A stretch of DNA of 33,407 bases from an uncultured bacterium. Lineage in GTDB: Bacteria; Pseudomonadota; Gammaproteobacteria; Burkholderiales; Burkholderiaceae_E. A program made the translations under genes and the position numbers. Below are positions 7,885 to 16,543 of the stretch, piece after piece; within the stretch, counting starts at the first letter, position 1; each line of letters opens with the position of its first letter. The DNA lies in assembly GCA_903934795.1 (NCBI GenBank), contig CAIZPE010000303.1, positions 1 to 33,407 of the forward strand, read 5' to 3'. A model generated the notes under the pieces. The model searched no databases. It was not told where the DNA came from and saw nothing but the letters and a program-made list of their open reading frames with translations.

Positions 7885-9084
7885 ATGACCCTGCACCTGA
7901 ATGAACGCATCGACCAGTTCGAGTCGCCGTTCCGCCGCCTCGATGCGCTGATCGCCGATCTGCAGCCCGCGCCAGGGCTCGCGCCCATCCTCATGCACGT
8001 GGGCGAGCCGCAGGACGAGCCGCCGGCGCTGCTCGCGCAGACCGTGGCCGCCAATGCCCACGACTGGAACCGCTATCCGCCCTCGCTGGGCACGCCGGCC
8101 TTCCTGGCGGCGGTGGCCGGCTACCTCGATCGCCGCTACCCCGGCGCGCGCGGCCGCGTGCGGCCCGACCGGGAGCTGTCCTCGGTGGCCAGCACCCGCG
8201 AGGCGCTCTTCCTGGCGGCCTCGGTGGCGATCGGTCAGGCGCGCGCGCAGCCGGTGGCGCTGATGCCCAATCCCTTTTATCAGACCTACCGCGCGGCCGC
8301 GATCATGGCGGGCGCCACCCCGGTCTACCTGCCGCAGAGCGGATTTCCGCGCTTCGAGATCGACCTCGACGCGATCGACGAGGCCACCCTGGCCCGCACC
8401 GGCATCCTCTACCTCTGCTCGCCCTCCAACCCCGAGGGCCAGGTTCTGGCGCCCGAGCGCATGCGCCAGGCGGTCGCGCTGGCGCGCCGCCACGGCTTCC
8501 TGGTGGTGTTCGACGAGTGCTATGCCGAACTGCACGACGGGCATCCGCCGGTGGGGGCCCTTGAGGTGCTGGCCCAGGCCGATGGCTCGGCCGGCTGGCT
8601 CGACAACGTGCTGGTGCTGCATTCCCTGTCCAAGCGTTCGAGCGCGGCGGGCATGCGCTCGGGTTTCGTCGCCGGTGATGCCCGCGTGGTGGCCGCGCTG
8701 AACAAGGTCCGCCTCAACGGCACGGCCTGCACGCCGGCGCCGCTGCAGGCCGCGGCCGCCGCGCTCTGGTCCGACGACGCCCATGTGGTGCAGATGCGCG
8801 AGCGCCTGGCCGCGCGCTTTGACCTGGCCGATCGCCATTTCGCCGGCTACGCCGGTTACCGGCGTCCGCCCTGTGGCTTCTTCGTGTGGCTGCGGGTGCC
8901 TGACGGCGCCGCGCTCACCCGGCGGCTGTGGGCCGAGCGGGCCCTGAAGGTGCTGCCCGGCGAGTACCTCACGCAGCCCGCGCCCGATGGCAGCAACAGC
9001 GGCCGCGAATTCATCCGGCTGGCGCTGGTGCAGCCCCTGCCAGTGGCCGACGAGGGGCTGGCGCGGGTGGCTTCGCTGCTCTGA
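7885..9084 (+). CDS. dapC: Class I/II PLP-dependent aminotransferase, probable N-succinyldiaminopimelate aminotransferase
   Basis: Fold-type I aminotransferase of 399 residues. Visible active-site features: N182 in SPSNPEG, D210 in VVFDECYAE (binds the pyridine nitrogen), and the PLP lysine K250 in SLSKRSSAAGMRSGF, followed by the phosphate-binding arginine. The opening (NERIDQFESPFRRLDAL, then MHVGEP) resembles the DapC group of proteobacteria, which makes N-succinyl-LL-diaminopimelate for lysine and peptidoglycan synthesis. No other dap gene is adjacent, so the specific substrate is inferred. I chose the ATG at 7885, with AGGAT six bases upstream, over the track's GTG at 7858. Divergent from the cytochrome c gene; convergent with the EamA gene. 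Confidence 0.85.
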   Translation: MTLHLNERIDQFESPFRRLDALIADLQPAPGLAPILMHVGEPQDEPPALLAQTVAANAHDWNRYPPSLGTPAFLAAVAGYLDRRYPGARGRVRPDRELSSVASTREALFLAASVAIGQARAQPVALMPNPFYQTYRAAAIMAGATPVYLPQSGFPRFEIDLDAIDEATLARTGILYLCSPSNPEGQVLAPERMRQAVALARRHGFLVVFDECYAELHDGHPPVGALEVLAQADGSAGWLDNVLVLHSLSKRSSAAGMRSGFVAGDARVVAALNKVRLNGTACTPAPLQAAAAALWSDDAHVVQMRERLAARFDLADRHFAGYAGYRRPPCGFFVWLRVPDGAALTRRLWAERALKVLPGEYLTQPAPDGSNSGREFIRLALVQPLPVADEGLARVASLL

Positions 9085-9098
9085 GCCCCGGCGCTCAG
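9081..9098. terminator. Hairpin spanning both stops (dapC / EamA)
   Basis: CTGAGC-(CCCGGC)-GCTCAG is a perfect 6-bp stem that contains the stop codons of both convergent genes. There is no T tract. It is a plausible shared transcript end. Confidence 0.35.
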
Positions 9099-9991
9099 CC
9101 GCGCGCCGATTCCCGGCGCGCGATCCAGAAGGTGGCGGCCACGATCACCGCACCGCCGAGCAGCGCGGTGGGCGAAGGCGTGTCGCCGAACAGCGCGAGG
9201 CCGAGCAACGCCGCCCAGATCAGGTCGAGGAAGCGGATCGGCTGCAGCGCCGAGATGTCGCCCAGGCTGAAGGCCCGGGTCATGCACAGGTGCGCCACGG
9301 TGCCCAGCAGCCCGCACAGCAGGAACAGCGCCCACTGCAGGCCGGTGGGATCGCGCCAGCCGGGCAGGGCGAAGGGCAGCGTGAGCAGCATCACCGCCAC
9401 GTTCTGCCAGAACACGATCACGCTCGGCGAGTCGTGCCGGGTGAGCGCCTTGTTGATGAGGAACGAGGCGGCAAAGAGCGGCGAGGCCGCCAGCATCACC
9501 AGGCTCCACCAGCCCGAACCGGCTCCGGTGAGGTGCGGGCCGAGCACGATCAGCACGCCGGCCAGCCCCACGCCGGCGGCCAGCCAGCGTGCGGCGCTCA
9601 CCTTCTCGCGCAGCACCAGGGCCGCGCCGACCAGCACGAAGATCGGGCTGGTGAACTGCATCGCCGTGACATCGGCGAGCGGCAGATGCGGCAGGGCCAG
9701 GAAGAACAGGCCCAGGCCTGCGGTGTGGACTGCGCCGCGCCACCACAGGCCGCGCGGGTTGTTGGGCCGGTAGGCGGCGATCCCGTCGCGCAGGACCATG
9801 GGCAGCATCACCGCCAGCCCGAACACATAGCGCAGGAACTGCGACTGCAGCGGGTCGAGCTGCTGGGTGAGGATGCGCATCACCCCGTTCATGGTGCACA
9901 GGGTGAGGCCGCCGACGGCCATCCAGGCCATGCCGCGCAGCACCGGCGCGAACTGGCGCGCGGCGGGTTGGCCCGGATCGGTTGCGTTCAT
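9095..9991 (-). CDS. EamA/DMT-family transporter
   Basis: Inner-membrane protein of 298 residues, almost entirely hydrophobic helices, with the two-fold repeated five-helix EamA pattern (first half from about residue 17, second from about 160). Segments such as FTSPIFVLVGAALVLREKVSAARW and ALFGDTPSPTALLGGAVIV are the family's characteristic ends of each repeat. Members export amino acids, nucleotides or other metabolites; no substrate can be assigned. The ATG at 9991 is chosen because upstream codons in the track are not hydrophobic and a -10-like TATACT lies just before this ATG. There is no ribosome binding site. Divergent from selD. Confidence 0.9.
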   Translation of the reverse strand: MNATDPGQPAARQFAPVLRGMAWMAVGGLTLCTMNGVMRILTQQLDPLQSQFLRYVFGLAVMLPMVLRDGIAAYRPNNPRGLWWRGAVHTAGLGLFFLALPHLPLADVTAMQFTSPIFVLVGAALVLREKVSAARWLAAGVGLAGVLIVLGPHLTGAGSGWWSLVMLAASPLFAASFLINKALTRHDSPSVIVFWQNVAVMLLTLPFALPGWRDPTGLQWALFLLCGLLGTVAHLCMTRAFSLGDISALQPIRFLDLIWAALLGLALFGDTPSPTALLGGAVIVAATFWIARRESARG

Positions 9992-9997
9992 CGGTCG

Positions 9998-10003
9998 AGT
10001 ATA
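9998..10003 (-). promoter_or_regulatory. TATACT -10 element of the EamA gene
   Basis: Read on the minus strand, TATACT (5 of 6 consensus bases) is separated from the ATG by only six bases (CGACCG). That spacing places the transcription start at or next to the A of the ATG, predicting a leaderless mRNA. No Shine-Dalgarno sequence is present. Confidence 0.45.
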
Positions 10004-10118
10004 GGCAGGGCCCGCCTGGCGTGGATCCGCCATCGGCCGGGGCCGTACCGGTTCTGGTCTATCCTCCGCAGGCCGGCCGCGTCGTGTGCCGGCGCCTTCT
10101 CCCGAGGACCTCCCGATC

Positions 10119-12413
10119 ATGCAGCCTGCCGACCAGCCCATCCTGCGCGACATCGTGCTGGTGGGCGGGGGTCACAGCCATGTCGGCGTGCTTCGCCGGT
10201 TCGCCATGCGGCCCATGCCCGGCGTGCGGCTCACCCTCGTCTGCCAGGACAGCTTCACGCCCTACTCCGGCATGCTGCCGGGCCATGTCGCCGGCTGGTA
10301 CCGGCGAGACGAGGTCCACATCGACCTCCCCCGACTGGCCCGCTTCGCCGGCGCGCGCTTCCTGCGCGACGAGGTGGTGGGGCTGGATCGCGCCAACCAT
10401 CGGGTGCTGTGCCGCGACCGGCCGCCGCTGGCCTACGACCGGGTCTCGATCAACATCGGCTCCACGCCGCAGACCGACCCGGTGCCCGGCGCCACCGAGC
10501 ACACCGTGCCGGTCAAGCCGATCGGCCGCTTCGATGCCCGCTGGCAGGCGCTGCTCGAGCGCGTTCGCACCCGCGAAGGCCACTGGCGCGTGGCGGTGGT
10601 GGGCGGCGGCGCGGGCGGGGTCGAGCTGCTGCTCGCCATGCAGCACCGGCTCGGCGCCGAACTGCGCGGGCTCGGGCGCGATCCTGGCGCGTTGACCTTC
10701 CATCTGGTCACCGGCCGCGGCGGGCTCATGCCCACCCACAACCGCTGGGTGCGCGAGTGCTTTGCGCGCCTGCTGCGCGAGCGCGGTGTGGTGGTGCACG
10801 AGCGTGCCGAAGTGCGCGCCGTGCGCGCCGGCGTGCTCTGCCTGGCCGACGGCAGCGAGCTGCCCGCCGACGAGATCATGTGGGTCACCCGGGCCGGCGG
10901 CGCGCCCTGGCTGCGCGGCACCGGCCTCGCCCTGGACGAGGACGGCTGCCTGCGGGTCGGGCCTACCCTGCAGTCGATCACCGACCCCGAGGTGTTTGCC
11001 GCGGGCGACATCGCGGCGATCGAGGGCCGCCCGCTCGAGAAGGCCGGGGTCTTCGCGGTGCGCCAGGGCAAGCCTCTGGCGGCCAATCTGCGCCGCTCGC
11101 TTGCCGGCGAGCCGCTGCGGCCCTATCGCCCGCAGCGCCGCTGGCTGGCGCTGATCGGCACCGGTGAGCGCCATGCCATCGCCTCGCGCGGCGCGATCGG
11201 CTTCCGCGGCGACTGGGTGTGGCGCTGGAAGGACTGGATCGACCGCCGCTTCATGGCCCGCTTCAGCGAGTTCCCGCCGATGAGCGCCGCGCCTGGCGGG
11301 GCCGCGGCCGCCGTGGCGCCGGGGGCGGGCCTGGCGCTGCGCGAGGACGAGGCCGCGCAGGCGCTGTCGGCGATCGCCATGCGTTGCGGCGGCTGCGGCG
11401 CCAAGGTGGGCGCCACCGTGCTGTCGCGGGCGCTCGCCGATCTGCGCCCGCTCGACCGGGCCGATGTGCTCATCGGCCTGAACGCGCCCGACGATGCCGC
11501 GGTGGTGGCGGTGCCACCCGGCATGGCCATGGTGCACACCGTGGACTTCTTCCGCGCCTTCATCGATGACCCCTGGCTCTTCGGCAAGGTGGCGGCCAAC
11601 CATGCGCTGGGCGACATCTGGGCGATGGGTGGTCAGCCGCAGAGCGCCACCGCGATCGTCACCGTGCCGCCCGGCCTCGAGAGCAAGACCGAGGATCTGC
11701 TGCGCCAGATGATGACCGGCGCGGTCGATGTGCTCAACGAGGCCGGTTGCGCGCTGGTGGGCGGGCATACCGGCGAGGGGCGTGAGCTGGCGCTGGGCTT
11801 CGCCGTGAACGGTCTGGTGGCCGCCGATCTCTCCACGGTGCTGCGCAAGGGCGGCATGCAGCCGGGCGATGTCCTGGTGCTGACCAAGCCGATCGGTACC
11901 GGCACGCTGTTCGCCGCGCACGACCGGCTCCAGGCCCGCGGCGACTGGATCGACGCGGCCCTGGCCTCGATGTGCGTGTCCAACCGCGAGGCGGCGCGCT
12001 GCCTGCGCGAGCACGGCGCCACCGCCTGCACCGATCTCACCGGCTTCGGTCTGCTCGGCCACCTGGTGGAGATGACCCGACCCTCGGGCGTGGATGCCGA
12101 GATCGATCTCGAGGCCCTGCCGGTGCTGCCCGGTGCCGAGCAGACCGCCGCGGCCGGCATCCTGAGCTCGCTGCAGCCGGCCAACCTGCGGCTGCGCCGC
12201 GCGGTACGCAACCCCGAGGCCGCGATCGCGCATCCCCGTTACCGGCTGCTCTTCGATCCCCAGACCGCAGGCGGCCTGCTCGCGAGCGTGCCGGCCGCGC
12301 GGGCCGAGGACTGCCTGCGCGCGCTGCGCGCCGGCGGTGCCCCGCAGGCCGCGCTGATCGGCCGCATCCTGCCGCAGGGCGATGCGCTCGCCCCGGTGCT
12401 GCTGCGGCTCTGA
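10119..12413 (+). CDS. selD: SelD selenide, water dikinase fused to an NADH-dehydrogenase-like flavoprotein
   Basis: Two-domain protein of 764 residues. Residues 10-380 form an FAD/NAD(P)-binding oxidoreductase: VLVGGGHSHVGVL (FAD Rossmann), VAVVGGGAGGVEL at 158-170 (NAD(P) Rossmann) and VFAAGDIAAI at 292-301 (second FAD contact). Residues 415-764 are SelD, which makes selenophosphate from selenide and ATP. MRCGGCGAK gives C426 and K429, matching essential Cys17 and Lys20 of E. coli SelD. Further SelD marks are DDAAVV, HTVDFFRAF, HALGDIWAMGG and GGHTGEG. This fusion type is known in several proteobacteria; the flavoprotein may supply reduced selenium (inference). The second SelD cysteine (Cys19 in E. 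coli) is Ala here, as in other Cys-type enzymes. GAGGA lies 10 bases before the ATG. No selA, selB or mnmH is nearby. Confidence 0.95.
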   Translation: MQPADQPILRDIVLVGGGHSHVGVLRRFAMRPMPGVRLTLVCQDSFTPYSGMLPGHVAGWYRRDEVHIDLPRLARFAGARFLRDEVVGLDRANHRVLCRDRPPLAYDRVSINIGSTPQTDPVPGATEHTVPVKPIGRFDARWQALLERVRTREGHWRVAVVGGGAGGVELLLAMQHRLGAELRGLGRDPGALTFHLVTGRGGLMPTHNRWVRECFARLLRERGVVVHERAEVRAVRAGVLCLADGSELPADEIMWVTRAGGAPWLRGTGLALDEDGCLRVGPTLQSITDPEVFAAGDIAAIEGRPLEKAGVFAVRQGKPLAANLRRSLAGEPLRPYRPQRRWLALIGTGERHAIASRGAIGFRGDWVWRWKDWIDRRFMARFSEFPPMSAAPGGAAAAVAPGAGLALREDEAAQALSAIAMRCGGCGAKVGATVLSRALADLRPLDRADVLIGLNAPDDAAVVAVPPGMAMVHTVDFFRAFIDDPWLFGKVAANHALGDIWAMGGQPQSATAIVTVPPGLESKTEDLLRQMMTGAVDVLNEAGCALVGGHTGEGRELALGFAVNGLVAADLSTVLRKGGMQPGDVLVLTKPIGTGTLFAAHDRLQARGDWIDAALASMCVSNREAARCLREHGATACTDLTGFGLLGHLVEMTRPSGVDAEIDLEALPVLPGAEQTAAAGILSSLQPANLRLRRAVRNPEAAIAHPRYRLLFDPQTAGGLLASVPAARAEDCLRALRAGGAPQAALIGRILPQGDALAPVLLRL

Positions 12414-12414
12414 C

Positions 12415-14001
12415 TCAGGCTCCGGGCCGCTTCTTGATGCCCCGGCAATCGATCGCCGAGGCGCGCGGGTCTTCGTCCTTGCCGAAGATGCGGTGCTTCT
12501 GCAGCTTGTTGGTCGAGGTCACCGGCAGCTCGTCGCGGAACACCACCCAGGCCGGAGCCTTGTAGTAGGCAAGCTCCGCCAGGCAGTGCCGGGTGAGCGT
12601 CTGTGCGCAGGCCGCGTCGCCGTTCACGCCAGGCGCGGGCACCACCACCGCCAGCACCTCCTCGTCGCGCATCTCGTCGGGCACCGCCATCACCGCCACG
12701 CGGTGGACCAGGGGATGGGCGGCCAGCACGGCCTCCACCTCGCCCGCCGAGATGTTCTCGCCCGAGCGCCGGATCATGTCCTTGCGGCGGTCGATGAAGT
12801 AGTGCATGCCGCTGTCGTCGACGCTGACGATGTCGCCGGTGTGGAACCAGCCGCCGCGCCAGGCGCGCTCGGTGGCCTCGGGGTCGTCGAGATAGCCGCT
12901 GAAGAAACCGCGGCGCGGGTCGTCGCCGGCGCAGCGCACCAGCAGCTCGCCGGGCTGGCCGGCGGGCACCGGTCGGTCCTGGTCGTCGACCACGCGGGTC
13001 TCGATCGGCGCGCGCATCCGGCCGAACGCGCGGGTGTCGACCTGACGCGGCTCCTCGTGGTTGACGAGGAATCGGCCGGTCTCGGTCATGCCCCAGACCT
13101 CGATCAGCGGCAGTCCGAAGCGCGCCTCGAATTCGGCGTGCAGGGTGGGATCGCAGCCCGCGCCCAGGCCCCAGCGCACCGCATGCGCGCGATCGTGCGG
13201 GGAGGGCGGATGCTTGATCAGGGCCGGCGGCATGACCCCGAGGTAATGGATACCGGTGGCGCCCGAGCCGCCGACATCGGCCCACCAGGTGCTGGCGTGG
13301 AATCGGTCGGGGATGATCAGGCAGTTGCGGGTGAGGATCATCGCCCCGAGGGTGTTGATGCCGCAGTTCATGTGGAACACCGGCAGCGGGTTGAAGACCC
13401 GGTCCTGCCCTTCGCGCAGCGCGAGCAGCCCGCCGCTGTCGCGGTACCAGGCGCTCGCGGTGAGCACATACTCGTTGGTCAGGATGCAGCCCTTGGGCAG
13501 ACCCGAGGTGCCCGAGGTGTACAGGATGGCGGTCTCGGCGCGCCAGGGCTCGCCCGCCGCGCGGCGCGCTGGCGGCGCCGTGGGCAGGTCATCGGCCAGC
13601 CGATCGCCGGCCACGATGGGCGGGCCGGCCGTGCCGGCCAGGGCCTCGCGGGTGGCCGCACCGCGTTCGGCATTGGCCACCACCAGCTCGGCGCCGGAAT
13701 GGCCGAGCTGATAGCGGATCTCGCCGCCGCGGTGATCCGGGTTCATCGGCACGATCGAGGCGCCGAGGCGGTTGAGCGCGAGGAAGTGGAAGAAGTGCTC
13801 GGGCACATTGCCCACGCCCAGCGCGATGCGGTGGCCCGCGCCCCAGCCGCGGCGGGCATAGAGCGCGCTCAGCCGGTCGACCTCGGCGGCAACCTCCGCG
13901 TAGCGCCAGACGCGTCCGCCCATGGACGGTGGCTGTGCGAGGAAAGGCGCGTTCGGCGCGTCGGTGACGGCCTGCGCGAAGGCCTGGTACAGGGTCTGCA
14001 T
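12415..14001 (-). CDS. AMP-dependent acyl-CoA synthetase/ligase
   Basis: ANL-superfamily ligase of 528 residues that would activate a carboxylic acid to its acyl-CoA through an acyl-AMP. Visible: the nucleotide loop YTSGTSGLPKG (161-171), GMTETG (adenine site), WFHTGDI, the hinge region DRRKDMIRRSGENIS, and the C-terminal catalytic lysine in STNKLQKHRIF. The arrangement resembles crotonobetaine/carnitine-CoA ligases and medium-chain acyl-CoA ligases. The track extends the frame to 843 residues; the ATG at 14001 with GGAG upstream is the proper start. The gene ends one base from selD's stop on the other strand and is divergent from a small alpha/beta hydrolase. Substrate not assignable. Confidence 0.92.
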   Translation of the reverse strand: MQTLYQAFAQAVTDAPNAPFLAQPPSMGGRVWRYAEVAAEVDRLSALYARRGWGAGHRIALGVGNVPEHFFHFLALNRLGASIVPMNPDHRGGEIRYQLGHSGAELVVANAERGAATREALAGTAGPPIVAGDRLADDLPTAPPARRAAGEPWRAETAILYTSGTSGLPKGCILTNEYVLTASAWYRDSGGLLALREGQDRVFNPLPVFHMNCGINTLGAMILTRNCLIIPDRFHASTWWADVGGSGATGIHYLGVMPPALIKHPPSPHDRAHAVRWGLGAGCDPTLHAEFEARFGLPLIEVWGMTETGRFLVNHEEPRQVDTRAFGRMRAPIETRVVDDQDRPVPAGQPGELLVRCAGDDPRRGFFSGYLDDPEATERAWRGGWFHTGDIVSVDDSGMHYFIDRRKDMIRRSGENISAGEVEAVLAAHPLVHRVAVMAVPDEMRDEEVLAVVVPAPGVNGDAACAQTLTRHCLAELAYYKAPAWVVFRDELPVTSTNKLQKHRIFGKDEDPRASAIDCRGIKKRPGA

Positions 14002-14127
14002 GCCGGTCTCCGGAGGGGGCCGCGGCGGCCGCGGTTCGAAGCATGCGCCGCGCCGCCGCGGTGGCTGGCGGGAGTTGCTATTCTGGCCCATCCCCCTGCC
14101 CATGGCCCGTGTCCGGGCCCGTCCGCC

Positions 14128-14997
14128 TTGAAACCCAGCCAGTCCGAATTCATCGAGATCCGCGGCGTGCGCCTGCACTGCCGTGTGTGGGGCCCGGCCG
14201 GCGCGCCGCGGCTGTTCCTGCTGCATGGCAACCAGGATGTCTCCGCCTCGTGGCAGTTCACGGTCGATGCCCTGCAGCGCGACTGGCGCGTGATCGCCCC
14301 CGACTGGCGCGGCTACGGGCTGTCGGGCTGGAGCGGCGCCCACACCTACTGGTACCCCGACTACCTCGGTGATCTTCACGGCCTGCTCGAGCACCACAGC
14401 CCCGAGGAGCCGGTGCGCCTGGTGGGTCACAGCATGGGTGCGAACATCGGCGCGCTCTACAGCGGCGTGGCGCCGCACCGCGTGGCCCGCTTCGTCAATG
14501 TCGACGGCTTCGGCCCCCCGGCCAGCCGCCAGGATCCCGCGCCGCGGCGCATCGCCAAGTGGCTGATGCAGCTCGGCGAGGACACCGCGCAGCGGCCCTA
14601 CGACAGCTTCGAGGAGTTCGCCCTGCGCATGGGCTCCGAGAACCCGCGTCTTACCGAGGCGCGCGCCCGCTTCCTGGTCGAGCACTGGGGCCGCGAGGCG
14701 CCCGAGGGCGGGGTGGTCCGCCGCGCCGACCCTGCCCACAAGCGCATCAATCCGCTGCCGGTGCCCTATGCCGAGCAGCTCGAGTGCTGGCGCCAGACCA
14801 CCGCCTCGGTGCTGTGGATCGATGGCGAGCAGTCGGGCCTGTGGGCGCGCCTGCAGGCGCGGCCCCAGGAGTTCGACGAGCGCATGGGTGCCTATGCCGA
14901 TCTGCGCATCGCGCATGTGCCCGAGGCCGGCCACAACATCCACCACGACCAGCCCGAGCGGCTGGCTGCGCTCATCGAGGACTTCCTCGCCGGCTGA
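14128..14997 (+). CDS. Alpha/beta hydrolase
   Basis: Alpha/beta-hydrolase of 289 residues with the full fold: LFLLHGNQD (oxyanion HG), VIAPDWRGYGLSG, nucleophile elbow G-H-S102-M-G, acid around D232 (LWIDGEQS) and base H269 (EAGHNIHHD). The pattern is close to epoxide hydrolase/haloalkane dehalogenase-like and esterase members; the substrate is unknown. No ATG opens this frame. TTG at 14128 gives an N-terminus (KPSQSEFIEIRGVRLHC) typical of the family, but there is no Shine-Dalgarno sequence, so the start is uncertain by some codons. Divergent from the acyl-CoA ligase; 95 bases upstream of glgC copy 1. Confidence 0.85.
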   Translation: MKPSQSEFIEIRGVRLHCRVWGPAGAPRLFLLHGNQDVSASWQFTVDALQRDWRVIAPDWRGYGLSGWSGAHTYWYPDYLGDLHGLLEHHSPEEPVRLVGHSMGANIGALYSGVAPHRVARFVNVDGFGPPASRQDPAPRRIAKWLMQLGEDTAQRPYDSFEEFALRMGSENPRLTEARARFLVEHWGREAPEGGVVRRADPAHKRINPLPVPYAEQLECWRQTTASVLWIDGEQSGLWARLQARPQEFDERMGAYADLRIAHVPEAGHNIHHDQPERLAALIEDFLAG

Positions 14998-15007
14998 GCG
15001 CCCGCCC

Positions 15008-15023
15008 GGCGCGATTGCGCGCC
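15008..15023 (+). terminator. Weak hairpin between hydrolase and glgC copy 1
   Basis: GGCGCG-(ATTG)-CGCGCC forms a 6-bp stem with a tetraloop, followed by CTCAAT rather than a T run. It lies 11 bases after the hydrolase stop and could separate that transcript from glgC. Confidence 0.3.
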
Positions 15024-15092
15024 CTCAATGCCGCGTGGGGCGTGCGCGGTCAGCATGACGGTCCCCGTCAATGCCGGCCGCAGGAGAGTCGC

Positions 15093-16496
15093 TTGGCCGA
15101 CCCCGATCCGCTCGCCTTCGTTGCCCGCAGCCGCGTCGCGCCGGCCGAGGTCCATCACCGCCACCCGCCCGAGCCCTCGGCTGCCGGCCGCCGCGGGGGC
15201 TACCGTGCCCGTGAAGGTCTGCCGGTGGCGGGCGCCTTCAGCCACCTGATGCAGCGCACCTATGCGGTGGTGCTGGCCGGCGGTCGAGGCTCGCGTCTGC
15301 ATCAGCTCACCGACTGGCGCGCCAAGCCGGCCGTGCCCTTCGCCGGCAAGTTCACGATCATCGACTTTCCGCTGTCGAACTGCGTGAACTCCGGCATCCG
15401 CCGCATCGGCGTGCTCACGCAATACAAGGCCCAGAGCCTGATCCGCCATGTCGAGCGCGGCTGGGGCTTCCTGGAGGCCAACCTCGGCGAGTTCGTCGAT
15501 GTGGTGCCGGCCCAGCAGCGGCTCGATGACCAGTGGTACAGCGGCACCGCCAACGCGGTCTATCAGAACCTCGACATCGTGCGCGAGGCCGAGCCGAAGC
15601 ATGTGCTGGTGCTCGCCGGCGATCATGTGTACAAGATGGACTACTACACCCTGCTCGCCGACCATGTGGCGAGCGGCGCGAAGGCCACCGTGGCCTGCCT
15701 GCGGGTGCCGATCGAGCGGGCCAACGGCTTCGGTGTGATGCGGGTGGATGCCGACAGCCGGGTGTGCGCCTTCGCCGAGAAACCCGAGCGGCCCGAGCCG
15801 ATTCCCGGCGAGCCCGGTCAGGCGCTGGCCAGCATGGGCATCTATGTCTTCGATGCGGCCTTCCTGTACCGCGAGCTTGCCCGCGACGCGGCCGATCCGT
15901 GTTCCAGCCACGACTTCGGCCGCGACCTGCTGCCCTGGATCGTGCCGCGCCATCATGTGCACGCCCATCGCTTCGAGCGCAGCTGCGTGAACATGGTGGG
16001 CGATCGCCCCTACTGGCGCGATGTCGGCACCGTGGATGCCTACTGGGAGGCCAACCTCGACCTCACCCAGGTGGTGCCCGAACTCAACCTGTACGATGAC
16101 CAGTGGCCGATCCTGAGCCTGCAGCGCCAGCTGCCGCCGGCCAAGTTCGTGTTCGACGAGGCCAGCCGGCGCGGCATGTCTCTGGACTCGCTGGTCTCCA
16201 GCGGCTGCATCGTGAGCGGCGCCACGGTGCGCCGCTCGATCCTGTTCTCGAAGGTTCGGGTGGCCGAGGGCAGTCTGGTGGAGGACTCGGTGGTGCTGCC
16301 CAATGTCAGCATCGGTCGCGGCGTGACGCTGCGCCGGGCGATCGTCGACAAGCACTGCGTGCTACCCGACGGCTTCACCGCCGGGCTCGATCCCCGGGCC
16401 GATGCCGCTCGCTTCCATGTCACCGAGCGCGGCGTGACCCTGATCACCGCGGCCATGCTCGGTCAGGACCGGCTCGCCGGCGGCAGCCTGATCTGA
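15093..16496 (+). CDS. glgC: Glucose-1-phosphate adenylyltransferase, divergent copy 1
   Basis: ADP-glucose pyrophosphorylase paralogue of 467 residues. The start is TTG at 15093 because AGGAGAG stands five bases upstream; the internal ATG at 15249 (M53) has none. This leaves an unusual, Arg/His/Pro-rich N-terminal extension of about 52 residues. Catalytic features are kept: [10 protein letters not shown]177 in LAGDHVYKMDY and EKP. The left-handed beta-helix C-domain is complete. Effector-site residues are not kept. Relative to E. coli numbering, His46 is Pro82, Arg52 is Thr88, Lys39 is Trp and Arg423 is Val, and YRGTADAV has become YSGTANAV. It converges on glgA and a conventional glgC. Probably an active pyrophosphorylase with different or no fructose-bisphosphate activation. 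Confidence 0.92.
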   Translation: MADPDPLAFVARSRVAPAEVHHRHPPEPSAAGRRGGYRAREGLPVAGAFSHLMQRTYAVVLAGGRGSRLHQLTDWRAKPAVPFAGKFTIIDFPLSNCVNSGIRRIGVLTQYKAQSLIRHVERGWGFLEANLGEFVDVVPAQQRLDDQWYSGTANAVYQNLDIVREAEPKHVLVLAGDHVYKMDYYTLLADHVASGAKATVACLRVPIERANGFGVMRVDADSRVCAFAEKPERPEPIPGEPGQALASMGIYVFDAAFLYRELARDAADPCSSHDFGRDLLPWIVPRHHVHAHRFERSCVNMVGDRPYWRDVGTVDAYWEANLDLTQVVPELNLYDDQWPILSLQRQLPPAKFVFDEASRRGMSLDSLVSSGCIVSGATVRRSILFSKVRVAEGSLVEDSVVLPNVSIGRGVTLRRAIVDKHCVLPDGFTAGLDPRADAARFHVTERGVTLITAAMLGQDRLAGGSLI

Positions 16497-16510
16497 TGGC
16501 TGCGAGGTGT

Positions 16511-16537
16511 CCCGGCCCGATCGTTGCCCGGGCCGGG
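16511..16537. terminator. Strong hairpin between convergent glgC copy 1 and glgA
   Basis: CCCGGCCCG and CGGGCCGGG form a perfect 9-bp GC stem around a 9-base loop, centred in the 47-base gap between the two stops. It reads the same on both strands and has no T tract. It is the best candidate transcript end in the window. Confidence 0.55.
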
Positions 16538-16543
16538 AGCCGC

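Noticed and set aside
10059-12233. 724-residue minus-strand ORF
   Set aside because: Antisense to the whole selD fusion, whose domains are unmistakable; composition is typical of a high-GC shadow.
12411-12417. TGACTCA palindrome between selD and the acyl-CoA ligase
   Set aside because: It is simply the two convergent stop codons one base apart; too short to form a hairpin or to claim as a binding site.
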